64,000 nt of DNA, taken from the NCBI RefSeq assembly GCF_041410465.1, contig NZ_CP166961.1:2852001-2916000 (forward strand). Reading direction: 5' to 3'. The stretch's first letter is position 1; each line of letters begins with the position of its first letter. The stretch comes from Thalassotalea sp. 273M-4 (GTDB lineage: Bacteria; Pseudomonadota; Gammaproteobacteria; Enterobacterales; Alteromonadaceae). Made by a program: the position numbers and the translations under genes. Of this stretch, positions 41,059 through 49,706 are shown piece by piece. The notes under the pieces were generated by a model. It was not told the DNA's origin. It saw only the letters and a list, made by a program, of their open reading frames with translations, and made no database searches.

Positions 41059-41817
41059 CTACTGTATATCTTTCAAACCCAATTGCCATTGGGTGGTAAC
41101 ATCAAAGTATAAATCAAATTCTTCGTCGGTATCAGGGTCTTTCACCCCAATTTTATCGTAAGATTTCTCTCCGATTTCAATTAAGCTTTGCTTTACCACT
41201 TCTAACCCCGTTAAAGATAAGAATGAATAAAGCTCTACATTGCTGGTGCTATAAATCGCTTGTTCTGGTGAACGCCCATTCCCCGATGACCACATAGCTT
41301 CTAATAACATGCTTAAAATCGTGCGATGTTGTTTACTATGGTGATGTTGTTCTGTTTCAAAATAACACGCCATAGCGCCATAATGACCATTAATACTAAT
41401 AAAGTTTTCAGCTAAAATTTGCTTGGCACTGACCAAACACTTACGCCATTGTTTATTATTGATTTGTTGAAATAGGTTTACGCTTAAATCATGCTCATCA
41501 CCTAGAAAGGGTTGATAATAATCTGTTTGAATATACAAATTTTTAAGCTTAACAATGTCTTCTAAGGTGGGTAACACCTTTACTTTGCTCAGTAATTCGT
41601 TGTATTTAAGGTTTTGTTGATGATGCTTAGACTTGGGCTTAGCACTATCGTTATTACCTGAAATGAGGCCTTTAGAGTCAGGACTTGCCCTATTGTCAGC
41701 TAACGGTAACTGTGAGTTTATTTGACCAGACTTGCTCTTGTCCAAAAGCGCTAGCTTATCGTGACTGGCACAACCCGTTAAGAGCATCAGGGTGATAATA
41801 GAAAAAATTCTTAGCAT
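41059..41817 (-). CDS. Hypothetical lipoprotein
   Basis: A 252-residue protein with the lipobox LLTGC at about residues 13-17 (MLRIFSIITLMLLTGCASHDK). The mature region has a polar linker (about 20-75) and then a helical domain with tetratricopeptide-like spacing (KVLPTLEDIVKLKNLYIQTDYYQPFLGDEHDLSVNLFQQINNKQWRKCLVSAKQIL). The function is unknown. It is the upstream partner of the smaller lipoprotein gene and lies next to mscS. Confidence 0.7.
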   Translation of the reverse strand: MLRIFSIITLMLLTGCASHDKLALLDKSKSGQINSQLPLADNRASPDSKGLISGNNDSAKPKSKHHQQNLKYNELLSKVKVLPTLEDIVKLKNLYIQTDYYQPFLGDEHDLSVNLFQQINNKQWRKCLVSAKQILAENFISINGHYGAMACYFETEQHHHSKQHRTILSMLLEAMWSSGNGRSPEQAIYSTSNVELYSFLSLTGLEVVKQSLIEIGEKSYDKIGVKDPDTDEEFDLYFDVTTQWQLGLKDIQ

Positions 41818-41849
41818 GAAAAGATTTTAATAAAGGTTAGTAGTAGTGA

Positions 41850-41887
41850 TTAATTGGAACCTGCGACAAAGCAAAGGTTCCAATTAA
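41850..41887 (-). terminator. Terminator-like hairpin after mscS
   Basis: TTAATTGGAACC and GGTTCCAATTAA form a perfect 12-bp stem with a 14-base loop, between the mscS stop and the next gene. A T-rich stretch follows only partly. Confidence 0.6.
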
Positions 41888-41911
41888 TTATTTGATTAGT
41901 TTCGTGATAAC

Positions 41912-42727
41912 CTAATCGCTTTTGTGCATATGAACATCCATTTGCGGGAATGGGATATTAAGACCTTCTTTATTGAAGGTATTGTAAATATTTTCATTCA
42001 TATCGAAATATACCCCCCAATAATTTTCGGCATTGACCCAGGCGCGAACGACAAAGTTTACAGAACTGTCAGCCAAGGCAGATACTGCAATAAAAACCTC
42101 TGGATCTTTTAAAATTCGATCATCGGCATCACATAAAGCTTTCATAACCTGCTTAGCTTTTTCGGTATCATCACCATAAGCGATACCAAAAGTCCAATCG
42201 ACTCGTCTTTTAGGTTCTGTTGAAAAGTTAGTCATAGAACTTGTGGCTAAACCGCCATTGGGAATAATAATGGTTTTATTATCGGGTGTTTTTAAAATGG
42301 TATTAAAAATTTGGATTTCACTGACCTTACCGGTATAACCTTGAGCATCAATCACGTCTCCAACTTTAAATGGTTTAAACAGCAAGATCATAACCCCACC
42401 CGCAAAGTTTTGCAGCGTGCCAGATAACGCCATACCAACGGCTAAGCCGGCAGCACCCAATATTGCGATAAACGATGTCATCTCAATACCAATCATGCTC
42501 AATACGGTGATAATCAGTAAGATTTTTAATAACGCGCCAATAATGCCTTGAATGAATGGGCGAAGTGAATTATCAACCCCAGCCTTTTCCAGCATTTTGG
42601 TAAAAGCCATCTGTAAGCCTTTAATAATCCAAGAACCGATAATCCACACCAAAATGGCGCCAATTAGCTTAGGTCCGTATAAGACCGCCATATCGATTAA
42701 ATCTGCACTAATTTTTTCATAGTCCAT
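41912..42727 (-). CDS. mscS: Small-conductance mechanosensitive channel MscS
   Basis: Heptameric inner-membrane channel that releases solutes during osmotic down-shock. Of its 271 aa, three N-terminal membrane helices are visible. The pore helix AILGAAGLAVGMALSGTLQNFAGGVMILLFKPFKVGDVIDAQGYTG carries the conserved glycine/alanine packing pattern and the NFAGG and FKVGD motifs. The cytoplasmic vestibule domain has TPDNKTIIIPNG and RVDWTFGIAYGDD. It is close in length to E. coli MscS (286). Confidence 0.95.
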   Translation of the reverse strand: MDYEKISADLIDMAVLYGPKLIGAILVWIIGSWIIKGLQMAFTKMLEKAGVDNSLRPFIQGIIGALLKILLIITVLSMIGIEMTSFIAILGAAGLAVGMALSGTLQNFAGGVMILLFKPFKVGDVIDAQGYTGKVSEIQIFNTILKTPDNKTIIIPNGGLATSSMTNFSTEPKRRVDWTFGIAYGDDTEKAKQVMKALCDADDRILKDPEVFIAVSALADSSVNFVVRAWVNAENYWGVYFDMNENIYNTFNKEGLNIPFPQMDVHMHKSD

Positions 42728-42877
42728 AGCTTTTTCCCATCGTTGATATTATTAACAATCTGATAAGCATAGACTATAAATCAAACATTTAAAGCAAGTA
42801 TAGAGTTCTAACCGAATGAGTTTTTCAGCTTAAATCTGTAATTTTTAGCACTACATTTTTTTATCTCAGAAAGCAAG

Positions 42878-42899
42878 AAAGAGCGCCGAAGCGCTCTTT
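42878..42899 (-). terminator. Duplicate tuf-type terminator
   Basis: AAAGAGCGC-cgaa-GCGCTCTTT, identical in stem and loop to the terminator of tuf copy 2 (48409-48430), and followed by the similar ATTTAGGTTTGGT. It belongs with the tuf relic at 43029-43072. Confidence 0.75.
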
Positions 42900-42934
42900 T
42901 ATTTAGGTTTGGTTTATACCAAATCTATCGATGA

Positions 42935-42950
42935 CCACCATGGATGGTGG
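42935..42950. other. Perfect CCACCAT/ATGGTGG inverted repeat
   Basis: CCACCATGGATGGTGG, with two-base spacer, inside the gap 42728-43257. Downstream, GGAGCAATT occurs twice (43001-43009 and 43015-43023). No gene is recognisable; it may be part of a dispersed intergenic element. Confidence 0.5.
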
Positions 42951-43028
42951 AAATGCAATTAATGCACTAGCTCAGGGATGAGCGTAGGTAGAACAATGCA
43001 GGAGCAATTGTCGAGGAGCAATTAATTG

Positions 43029-43072
43029 TTATTCGATGATTTTAGATACAACACCAGCACCTACGGTACGGC
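43029..43072 (-). pseudogene. Relic of a tuf 3' end
   Basis: 44 bases matching the last 14 codons and stop of tuf copy 2 (48465-48508) with one mismatch; they read ...[17 protein letters not shown] on the minus strand. The matching tuf-type terminator lies downstream (42878-42899). The neighbouring complete tuf copy 1 ends differently at nucleotide level, so the relic marks a past duplication or recombination at the tuf 3' end. Confidence 0.85.
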
Positions 43073-43208
43073 TCAAGTAAACCACGAATGGTTCATCCCA
43101 ATACCAGAGGCATTGGGCAAATTCTAAAAACTGTCCATTCGGACACTTTTAAAAAGAATTTGTCATCACCCTAATACATATCTGACCCTGAAGCTGGCCG
43201 TACATACA

Positions 43209-43235
43209 AAAAGAGCAGCCAATGGCTGCTCTTTT
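43209..43235 (-). terminator. Terminator of tuf copy 1
   Basis: Minus strand AAAAGAGCAGCC-att-GGCTGCTCTTTT with T residues, 23 bases after the tuf stop. Confidence 0.9.
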
Positions 43236-43257
43236 CAGGTTCGGTGTTTAAAAATTA

Positions 43258-44442
43258 TTATTCAATAATTTTTGAAACAACACCAGCACCTACGGTACGG
43301 CCACCTTCACGGATAGCGAAACGTAAACCTTCGTCCATCGCAATTGGGTTGATTAGCTCTACAACAAACTTTAAGTTGTCGCCTGGCATTACCATTTCTA
43401 CGCCTTCTGGTAACTCAACTGCACCAGTGATGTCCGTTGTACGGAAGTAGAATTGTGGACGGTAACCTTTGAAGAATGGCGTGTGACGACCACCTTCATC
43501 TTTCGTTAGTACGTATACTTCTGACTCAAACTTAGTGTGTGGCTTGATTGAACCAGGCTTACACAATACTTGACCACGTTGTACTTCATCACGCTTAGTA
43601 CCACGAAGAAGAACACCACAGTTCTCACCCGCACGACCTTCGTCTAGAAGCTTACGGAACATCTCTACACCAGTACATGTTGTCGTTGTTGTATCTTTGA
43701 TACCAACGATTTCTACGTCATCACCTACACGTACGATACCACGCTCAACACGACCTGTTACTACTGTACCACGACCTTGGATTGAGAATACGTCTTCGAT
43801 TGGAAGAATGAAATCACCATCGATTGCACGCTCTGGCTCTGGGATGTATGTGTCTAGCTCGTTTGCTAGCTCAAGAATCTTCTCTTCCCACTTCGCTTCA
43901 CCGTTCAATGCACCTAGTGCTGAACCTTGAATGATTGGTAAGTCATCACCTGGGAAGTCGTATTCTGAAAGAAGTTCACGTACTTCCATCTCTACTAGCT
44001 CTAGTAACTCTTCGTCGTCTACCATGTCACATTTGTTTAGGAATACGATGATGTAAGGTACACCAACCTGACGAGAAAGAAGGATGTGCTCACGTGTTTG
44101 TGGCATTGGGCCGTCTGTTGCCGCTACTACTAAGATAGCGCCGTCCATTTGAGCTGCACCTGTGATCATGTTTTTAACGTAATCGGCGTGACCTGGACAG
44201 TCTACGTGCGCGTAGTGACGGTCTGCTGTGTCGTACTCAATGTGAGACGTGTTGATTGTGATACCACGCTCACGCTCTTCTGGAGCGTTATCGATTTGAG
44301 CAAAATCGCGCAGTTCACCACCGTGAGTTTTAGTAAGTACTGCAGAGATAGCAGCTGTTAGAGTTGTTTTACCGTGGTCAACGTGACCGATAGTACCAAC
44401 GTTAACGTGCGGTTTCGAACGTTCAAATTTTTCTTTAGCCAT
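43258..44442 (-). CDS. tuf: Elongation factor Tu, copy 1
   Basis: GTPase that delivers aminoacyl-tRNA to the ribosome. The 394 aa start [32 protein letters not shown] with the P loop GHVDHGKT. Switch regions [12 protein letters not shown] and [13 protein letters not shown] follow, with NKCDMVDD for guanine binding and the C-terminal [15 protein letters not shown]. The protein is identical to copy 2 at 48465-49649. The ATG at 44442 is chosen by family start; a longer frame upstream is not used. It has its own promoter and stands alone, divergent from fusA2. Confidence 0.98.
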   Translation of the reverse strand: MAKEKFERSKPHVNVGTIGHVDHGKTTLTAAISAVLTKTHGGELRDFAQIDNAPEERERGITINTSHIEYDTADRHYAHVDCPGHADYVKNMITGAAQMDGAILVVAATDGPMPQTREHILLSRQVGVPYIIVFLNKCDMVDDEELLELVEMEVRELLSEYDFPGDDLPIIQGSALGALNGEAKWEEKILELANELDTYIPEPERAIDGDFILPIEDVFSIQGRGTVVTGRVERGIVRVGDDVEIVGIKDTTTTTCTGVEMFRKLLDEGRAGENCGVLLRGTKRDEVQRGQVLCKPGSIKPHTKFESEVYVLTKDEGGRHTPFFKGYRPQFYFRTTDITGAVELPEGVEMVMPGDNLKFVVELINPIAMDEGLRFAIREGGRTVGAGVVSKIIE

Positions 44443-44597
44443 TTTTAAATACCTATTAAAAGTGTTATTTCGACGGGTGGTGCCCGACATTTGCTTACAT
44501 ATATGTATTTTGTATTTGCGCGAATCGTTACCCCAAAATGGTTATGTTTTTATCTAAAAACAACCGGATGTGACAACGAGTCAAATTTACGGGGCAC

Positions 44598-44626
44598 AAT
44601 TTAGCAAACTCTATAGATATTGTCTA
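44598..44626 (-). promoter_or_regulatory. Candidate promoter of tuf copy 1
   Basis: On the minus strand TAGACA (44621-44626), 17 bases, TAAATT (44598-44603), then a GC-rich discriminator GTGCCCCG, as in stringently controlled promoters. The leader is about 150 bases. Confidence 0.7.
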
Positions 44627-44770
44627 AACTTTATGCTTTTCTTCGAGTAATTTTCATAAAAAAATTAAAAAAGACATATTTAAAGATAAAAATACGACTC
44701 TATTTATCGATTTTTTTTACTGATTGGTTATTTTTTAACGAATTATGGTGTTTGTATTCTTTATCTGATG

Positions 44771-44776
44771 TATAAT
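44771..44776 (+). promoter_or_regulatory. Candidate -10 element of fusA2
   Basis: TATAAT followed by CCGCG. A good -35 is not visible (GTGTTT at 17 bases). The GC-rich discriminator resembles those of ribosomal promoters. It lies 55 bases upstream of the fusA2 ATG. Confidence 0.6.
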
Positions 44777-44830
44777 CCGCGAAAAATTTTTTTAACGTAA
44801 CTTTTTATTATTATTAAGTAGAGTATTGCA

Positions 44831-46918
44831 ATGGCAGATTTATCAAAATACAGAAACATTGGTATTTTCGCTCACGTTGATGCGGGTAAAACCACAACAA
44901 CTGAACGTATCCTTAAACTTACAGGTAAGATCCACAAGCTTGGTGAGGTTCATGATGGTGAGTCAACAACTGACTTCATGGAACAAGAAGCAGAACGTGG
45001 TATTACTATCCAGTCTGCTGCTGTAACTTGTGAATGGAAAAAACACCGTTTTAACGTTATCGACACCCCGGGCCACGTTGACTTCACTGTTGAAGTTTAC
45101 CGTTCATTAAAAGTTCTAGACGGTGGTATCGGTGTATTCTGTGGTTCTGGTGGTGTTGAACCACAATCAGAAACCAACTGGCGTTACGCGAACGAGTCAA
45201 AAGTTGCTCGTTTGATCTTCGTTAACAAGCTAGACCGTTTAGGTGCTAACTTCTTCCGCGTTAAAGATCAAGTTAAGAAAGTACTAGGTGCTAACCCTCT
45301 TGTTATGACTTTACCAATCGGTGAAGAAGATAACTTCGTAGGTGTAGTAGACGTATTATCTCAAAAAGCCTACGTATGGGATGACTCAGGTCAACCAGAA
45401 AACTACGAAATCACTGACATTCCAGCAGACATGGTAGAGCAAGCAGCAGAATACCGTGAAATGTTAATCGAAACTGCTCTAGAAGCAGACGAAGACATGC
45501 TAATGGATTACCTAGAAGGTGAACTAGACCCAACTGACGAGCAAATCAAAGCGTGTATCCGTAAAGGTACTAACGAATTGTTGTTCTTCCCAACATACTG
45601 TGGTTCTGCGTTCAAAAACAAAGGTATGCAGCTTCTTCTTGATGCTGTTGTTGATTACCTACCTTCACCAACAGAAGTTCCACCTCAGCCGTTAACTGAC
45701 GAAGAAGGTAACCCAACGGGTGAATTCGCTATCGTTGACGCAGAAGAGCCGTTCCGTGCGCTTGCATTCAAAATTATGGATGACCGTTTCGGTGCCCTAA
45801 CTTTCGTACGTGTATACTCTGGTCGTCTTAAGAAAGGTGATACCATTCTTAACTCATTCACCGGAAAAACTGAGCGTGTTGGCCGTATGGTTGAGATGCA
45901 AGCAGATGACCGTACTGAACTTACCGAAGCACAGGCAGGTGACATTCTTGCTATCGTTGGTATGAAAAACGTTCAAACTGGTCACACTTTATGTGAAGTT
46001 AAGAACCCTTGTACTCTTGAAGCAATGGTATTCCCAGAGCCGGTAATCTCTATCGCTGTATCTCCAAAAGAAAAAGGTGGTGCAGAGAAAATGGGTATTG
46101 CTATCGGTAAAATGGTTGCAGAAGATCCAACTTTCCAAGTTGAAACTGACGAAGATTCAGGTGAAACCATCCTTAAAGGTATGGGTGAGCTTCACTTAGA
46201 CATCAAAGTAGACATCCTTAAGCGTACTTACGGTGTTGAACTAGAAGTTGGTAAACCACAAGTTGCTTACCGTGAAACAATCACAATGCCAATTGAAGAT
46301 TCTTACACCCATAAGAAGCAATCAGGTGGTTCTGGTCAGTTCGGTAAAATCGATTACCGCATCAAGCCAGGTGAGCCAAACACTGGTTTCAAATTCACTT
46401 CTACCGTTGTTGGTGGTAACGTACCTAAAGAATTCTTCCCAGCGATCGAAAAAGGTTTCGCATCAATGATGGAAGAAGGTCCAGTTGCAGGTTTCCCTGT
46501 ACTAGACGTTGAAGTTGAACTATTTGACGGTGGTTACCACGCAGTTGACTCATCAGCAGTTGCATTCGAAATCGCAGCTCGCGGTGCATTCCGTCAATCA
46601 ATGCCTAAAGCTGGTGCTCAATTACTAGAGCCAGTGATGAAGGTTGACGTGTTCACTCCAGAAGACAACGTTGGTGATGTTATCGGTGACTTAAACCGTC
46701 GTCGTGGTATGATCAAAGACCAAGAAGCTGGCACTACAGGTGTTCGCATCAAGGCTGACGTACCTCTTTCTGAAATGTTTGGTTACATCGGTCACTTACG
46801 TACAATCACTTCAGGTCGTGGTCAATTCTCAATGGAATTCAGCCACTACTCAGCAGCTCCACAAAACATTGCAGAGCAAGTTGTAGCTGAAGTTAAAGAG
46901 CGTAACGCTAAGAAGTAA
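44831..46918 (+). CDS. fusA2: Second elongation factor G (FusA2/EF-G2)
   Basis: Translational GTPase paralogous to EF-G (695 aa). The P loop [16 protein letters not shown] is at residues 14-29, switch II in [26 protein letters not shown] for guanine recognition, and the switch I region reads [16 protein letters not shown]. It differs clearly from the str-operon FusA in domains G and II. Its role (translocation, recycling or stress) is not determined in this organism. Codon use is strongly biased to ribosomal-type codons (GGT, CGT, AAC), more so than in fusA. It is divergent from tuf copy 1. Confidence 0.93.
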   Translation: MADLSKYRNIGIFAHVDAGKTTTTERILKLTGKIHKLGEVHDGESTTDFMEQEAERGITIQSAAVTCEWKKHRFNVIDTPGHVDFTVEVYRSLKVLDGGIGVFCGSGGVEPQSETNWRYANESKVARLIFVNKLDRLGANFFRVKDQVKKVLGANPLVMTLPIGEEDNFVGVVDVLSQKAYVWDDSGQPENYEITDIPADMVEQAAEYREMLIETALEADEDMLMDYLEGELDPTDEQIKACIRKGTNELLFFPTYCGSAFKNKGMQLLLDAVVDYLPSPTEVPPQPLTDEEGNPTGEFAIVDAEEPFRALAFKIMDDRFGALTFVRVYSGRLKKGDTILNSFTGKTERVGRMVEMQADDRTELTEAQAGDILAIVGMKNVQTGHTLCEVKNPCTLEAMVFPEPVISIAVSPKEKGGAEKMGIAIGKMVAEDPTFQVETDEDSGETILKGMGELHLDIKVDILKRTYGVELEVGKPQVAYRETITMPIEDSYTHKKQSGGSGQFGKIDYRIKPGEPNTGFKFTSTVVGGNVPKEFFPAIEKGFASMMEEGPVAGFPVLDVEVELFDGGYHAVDSSAVAFEIAARGAFRQSMPKAGAQLLEPVMKVDVFTPEDNVGDVIGDLNRRRGMIKDQEAGTTGVRIKADVPLSEMFGYIGHLRTITSGRGQFSMEFSHYSAAPQNIAEQVVAEVKERNAKK

Positions 46919-46937
46919 TTAAACTTCTGAACAGTTT

Positions 46938-46967
46938 AAAAAGGTCGCATCTGCGACCTTTTTTTAT
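46938..46967. terminator. Bidirectional terminator after fusA2
   Basis: AAAAAGGTCGCA-tc-TGCGACCTTTTTTT, 20 bases after the fusA2 stop, shared with the convergent DUF3291 gene. Confidence 0.9.
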
Positions 46968-46970
46968 ATC

Positions 46971-47390
46971 TTACCTTAAGGTAAATACATCATCATTTGA
47001 GCCTTGCTCTCGCAGCTCCATCAACTTAACCACCGCTTCTTCTAAGGTCGGTAAGTTCTTATCCTGACGCCACCACAATACATAATTAGCTTCATTTGTG
47101 GGCATAAACCAACGCTTTTTTTGCTTGTAAAAAGATAGATGTGGGCTATTAAAGAGAAAGTTTTTTAGACTCGCGATATCTTGCCACAAAGTCAAAGTAT
47201 AGATGGTGCGTTTATCGTCTAATAAATCAAAACCTGTGATGTCTGTCACCGGCTCAAGATTACGGGCAATAAAACCTGGACTCGTTTCCGCGATTCCATT
47301 GACATAGTCGAGGCTGTCAACAAACTCTTTTAAGGTCTCTGAATCTAAATCATCGATAGCATGTGCGACATTAAATTGAGCTAAGTACAT
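46971..47390 (-). CDS. DUF3291 domain protein
   Basis: A 139-residue cytoplasmic protein of the DUF3291 family, whose members resemble antibiotic-biosynthesis monooxygenase/dimeric ferredoxin folds but have no defined reaction. Visible features are MYLAQFNVAHAIDDLDSETLKEFVDSLDYVNGIAETSPGFIAR at the start, YTLTLWQDIASLKNFLF, the aromatic KKRWFMPTNEANYVLWWR, and LPTLEEAVVKL. The start at 47390 (MYLAQ) has AAGGA seven bases upstream and fits the family. An in-frame ATG at 47426 would add 12 residues. Confidence 0.82.
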   Translation of the reverse strand: MYLAQFNVAHAIDDLDSETLKEFVDSLDYVNGIAETSPGFIARNLEPVTDITGFDLLDDKRTIYTLTLWQDIASLKNFLFNSPHLSFYKQKKRWFMPTNEANYVLWWRQDKNLPTLEEAVVKLMELREQGSNDDVFTLR

Positions 47391-47531
47391 ATAACATTCC
47401 TTGGTTTTTCCTTTAAATATAGTCACTTATTTAAAGACAGCAAACTGGTACTACCATCAAAACAATGTTTTTTCTGCCCTCTGTAGCACGGCGTTGATAT
47501 AATATGGCAAATTTAATTAAAACGACCCCTT

Positions 47532-48083
47532 ATGAAATATTTTTTAATCGCTCTTTTTACCCTTATCTCTCTTAATGTATCTGCCAAAGACGTAGCAGGT
47601 AGTGAAGTAAATGACTCGATTACCGTTGCCGAGCAAACTCTGATTTTAAATGGTGTTGGGATCCGTGAAAAATGGGTATTTGATGTCTACAGTGCAGCTT
47701 TGTATTTAACAAAGGTCAATCATCAAGCAAACTATATTATCGACGCCAATGAGACAATGGTGATAGAACTTAAAATGCTTCGTGATGTAGATGGTAAGTC
47801 GATGGCAGAAGCGATACATCAAGGCTTTACATCAGCTTTGAATAACGATTTAACGTCCCTAGAAAACAAGATAAACACATTCTTGCAAGTATTTGGTAAT
47901 GAAGCTGTTAAAGGCAATGTCTATACCTTGGCCTACAGTCCAGAGATTGGTACACAAATTAACATTAATGGAAAATTGGTAAGCACGATTGAAGGTTTAG
48001 ACTTTAAGCAAGCCCTATATGCCATTTGGCTTGGTAAAGATCCGGCTCAAGACAGTTTAAAAAACAATCTACTCGGTTTGTAA
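47532..48083 (+). CDS. Chalcone isomerase-like periplasmic protein
   Basis: A 183-residue protein with a signal peptide (MKYFLIALFTLISLNVSAKD) and a chalcone isomerase-like domain: EQTLILNGVGIREKWVFDVYSAALYLTK, ANETMVIELKMLRDVDGKSMAEAIHQGFTSAL and FKQALYAIWLGKDPAQDSLKNNLLG. Bacterial members of this family are secreted and their substrate is unknown; the plant name reflects fold only. It is a stand-alone gene with its own terminator. Confidence 0.85.
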   Translation: MKYFLIALFTLISLNVSAKDVAGSEVNDSITVAEQTLILNGVGIREKWVFDVYSAALYLTKVNHQANYIIDANETMVIELKMLRDVDGKSMAEAIHQGFTSALNNDLTSLENKINTFLQVFGNEAVKGNVYTLAYSPEIGTQININGKLVSTIEGLDFKQALYAIWLGKDPAQDSLKNNLLGL

Positions 48084-48094
48084 ACTCATTTAAT

Positions 48095-48122
48095 AAATAA
48101 GAGCGCCCAAGCGCTCTTATTT
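48095..48122 (+). terminator. Terminator after the chalcone isomerase-like gene
   Basis: AAATAAGAGCGC-ccaa-GCGCTCTTATTT, 11 bases after the stop. The rest of the gap to 48408 (about 290 bases) shows no gene. Confidence 0.85.
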
Positions 48123-48408
48123 ATATAGATTGATATCCGTTAAAGTCACTGTTAAATATCTTGCTATAACAGCAGTCTATTATAAATAGGGTAACAGTGC
48201 ATTTATAAATGTATCAAATTAGGTGTCCAAAACACTTTTAGGGCTACTTATAGAAATAACCCACAAAGGATACTAACAATTGCGTTTAGCCCGTTAGAAC
48301 GAACAACAGCACCTCTTATTTGCATATTCTGGCTGACTGAGCAAAAACGTAGTGCGATTGGTATTAACACACACGGTTATCAGCCTGTACCCTTGCCTTA
48401 AAAACAAA

Positions 48409-48430
48409 AAAGAGCGCCGAAGCGCTCTTT
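48409..48430 (-). terminator. Terminator of tuf copy 2 (end of the str operon)
   Basis: AAAGAGCGC-cgaa-GCGCTCTTT on the minus strand with flanking A/T runs, 34 bases after the tuf stop. Confidence 0.9.
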
Positions 48431-48464
48431 TTTTAGGTTTAGTGTAAAACTAAATCAGTCGAAA

Positions 48465-49649
48465 TTATTCGATGATTTTAGATACAACACCAGCACCTAC
48501 AGTACGGCCACCTTCACGGATAGCGAAACGTAAACCTTCGTCCATCGCGATTGGGTTGATTAGCTCTACAACAAACTTTAAGTTGTCGCCTGGCATTACC
48601 ATTTCTACGCCTTCTGGTAACTCAACTGCACCAGTGATGTCCGTTGTACGGAAGTAGAATTGTGGACGGTAACCTTTGAAGAATGGCGTGTGACGACCAC
48701 CTTCATCTTTAGTCAGTACGTATACTTCTGACTCAAACTTAGTGTGTGGCTTGATTGAACCAGGCTTACACAATACTTGACCACGTTGTACTTCATCACG
48801 CTTAGTACCACGAAGAAGAACACCACAGTTCTCACCCGCACGACCTTCGTCTAGAAGCTTACGGAACATCTCTACACCAGTACATGTTGTCGTTGTTGTA
48901 TCTTTGATACCAACGATTTCTACGTCATCACCTACACGTACGATACCACGCTCAACACGACCTGTTACTACTGTACCACGACCTTGGATTGAGAATACGT
49001 CTTCGATTGGAAGAATGAAATCACCATCGATTGCACGCTCTGGCTCTGGGATGTATGTGTCTAGCTCGTTTGCTAGCTCAAGAATCTTCTCTTCCCACTT
49101 CGCTTCACCGTTCAATGCACCTAGTGCTGAACCTTGAATGATTGGTAAGTCATCACCTGGGAAGTCGTATTCTGAAAGAAGTTCACGTACTTCCATCTCT
49201 ACTAGCTCTAGTAACTCTTCGTCGTCTACCATGTCACATTTGTTTAGGAATACGATGATGTAAGGTACACCAACCTGACGAGAAAGAAGGATGTGCTCAC
49301 GTGTTTGTGGCATTGGGCCGTCTGTTGCCGCTACTACTAAGATAGCGCCGTCCATTTGAGCTGCACCTGTGATCATGTTTTTAACGTAATCGGCGTGACC
49401 TGGACAGTCTACGTGCGCGTAGTGACGGTCTGCTGTATCGTACTCAATGTGAGACGTGTTGATTGTGATACCACGCTCACGCTCTTCTGGAGCGTTATCG
49501 ATTTGAGCGAAGTCACGTAATTCACCACCGTGAGTTTTTGTAAGTACTGCAGAGATAGCAGCTGTTAGAGTTGTTTTACCGTGGTCAACGTGACCGATAG
49601 TACCAACGTTAACGTGCGGTTTCGAACGTTCAAATTTTTCTTTAGCCAT
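48465..49649 (-). CDS. tuf: Elongation factor Tu, copy 2 (str operon)
   Basis: Protein identical to copy 1 at 43258-44442 (394 aa, GHVDHGKT P loop, NKCD). At nucleotide level the two copies differ by a few synonymous changes, clustered toward the ends (for example the last codons and the GELRDFAQ region). It is the last gene of rpsL-rpsG-fusA-tuf. An eight-base-pair stem TTGCACAG/CTGTGCAA (49675-49697) lies in the 57-base fusA-tuf gap. Confidence 0.99.
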   Translation of the reverse strand: MAKEKFERSKPHVNVGTIGHVDHGKTTLTAAISAVLTKTHGGELRDFAQIDNAPEERERGITINTSHIEYDTADRHYAHVDCPGHADYVKNMITGAAQMDGAILVVAATDGPMPQTREHILLSRQVGVPYIIVFLNKCDMVDDEELLELVEMEVRELLSEYDFPGDDLPIIQGSALGALNGEAKWEEKILELANELDTYIPEPERAIDGDFILPIEDVFSIQGRGTVVTGRVERGIVRVGDDVEIVGIKDTTTTTCTGVEMFRKLLDEGRAGENCGVLLRGTKRDEVQRGQVLCKPGSIKPHTKFESEVYVLTKDEGGRHTPFFKGYRPQFYFRTTDITGAVELPEGVEMVMPGDNLKFVVELINPIAMDEGLRFAIREGGRTVGAGVVSKIIE

Positions 49650-49706
49650 TTTAAAAATACCTTAAAGTGTAAAATTGCACAGCACTTCACTGTGCAAACA
49701 AAAATA

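Noticed and set aside
42728..42877. Promoter of mscS
   Set aside because: The sequence is AT-rich with many weak hexamers; no convincing -35/-10 pair could be chosen.
44443..44490. N-terminal extension of EF-Tu copy 1 (16 residues)
   Set aside because: EF-Tu starts at [14 protein letters not shown] in all relatives and in copy 2; the extension is leader sequence.
43236..44830. tRNA genes near tuf (as in the tRNA-tufB cluster of other gammaproteobacteria)
   Set aside because: No cloverleaf or GGTTCGA-type T-loop block was recognised around either tuf gene.
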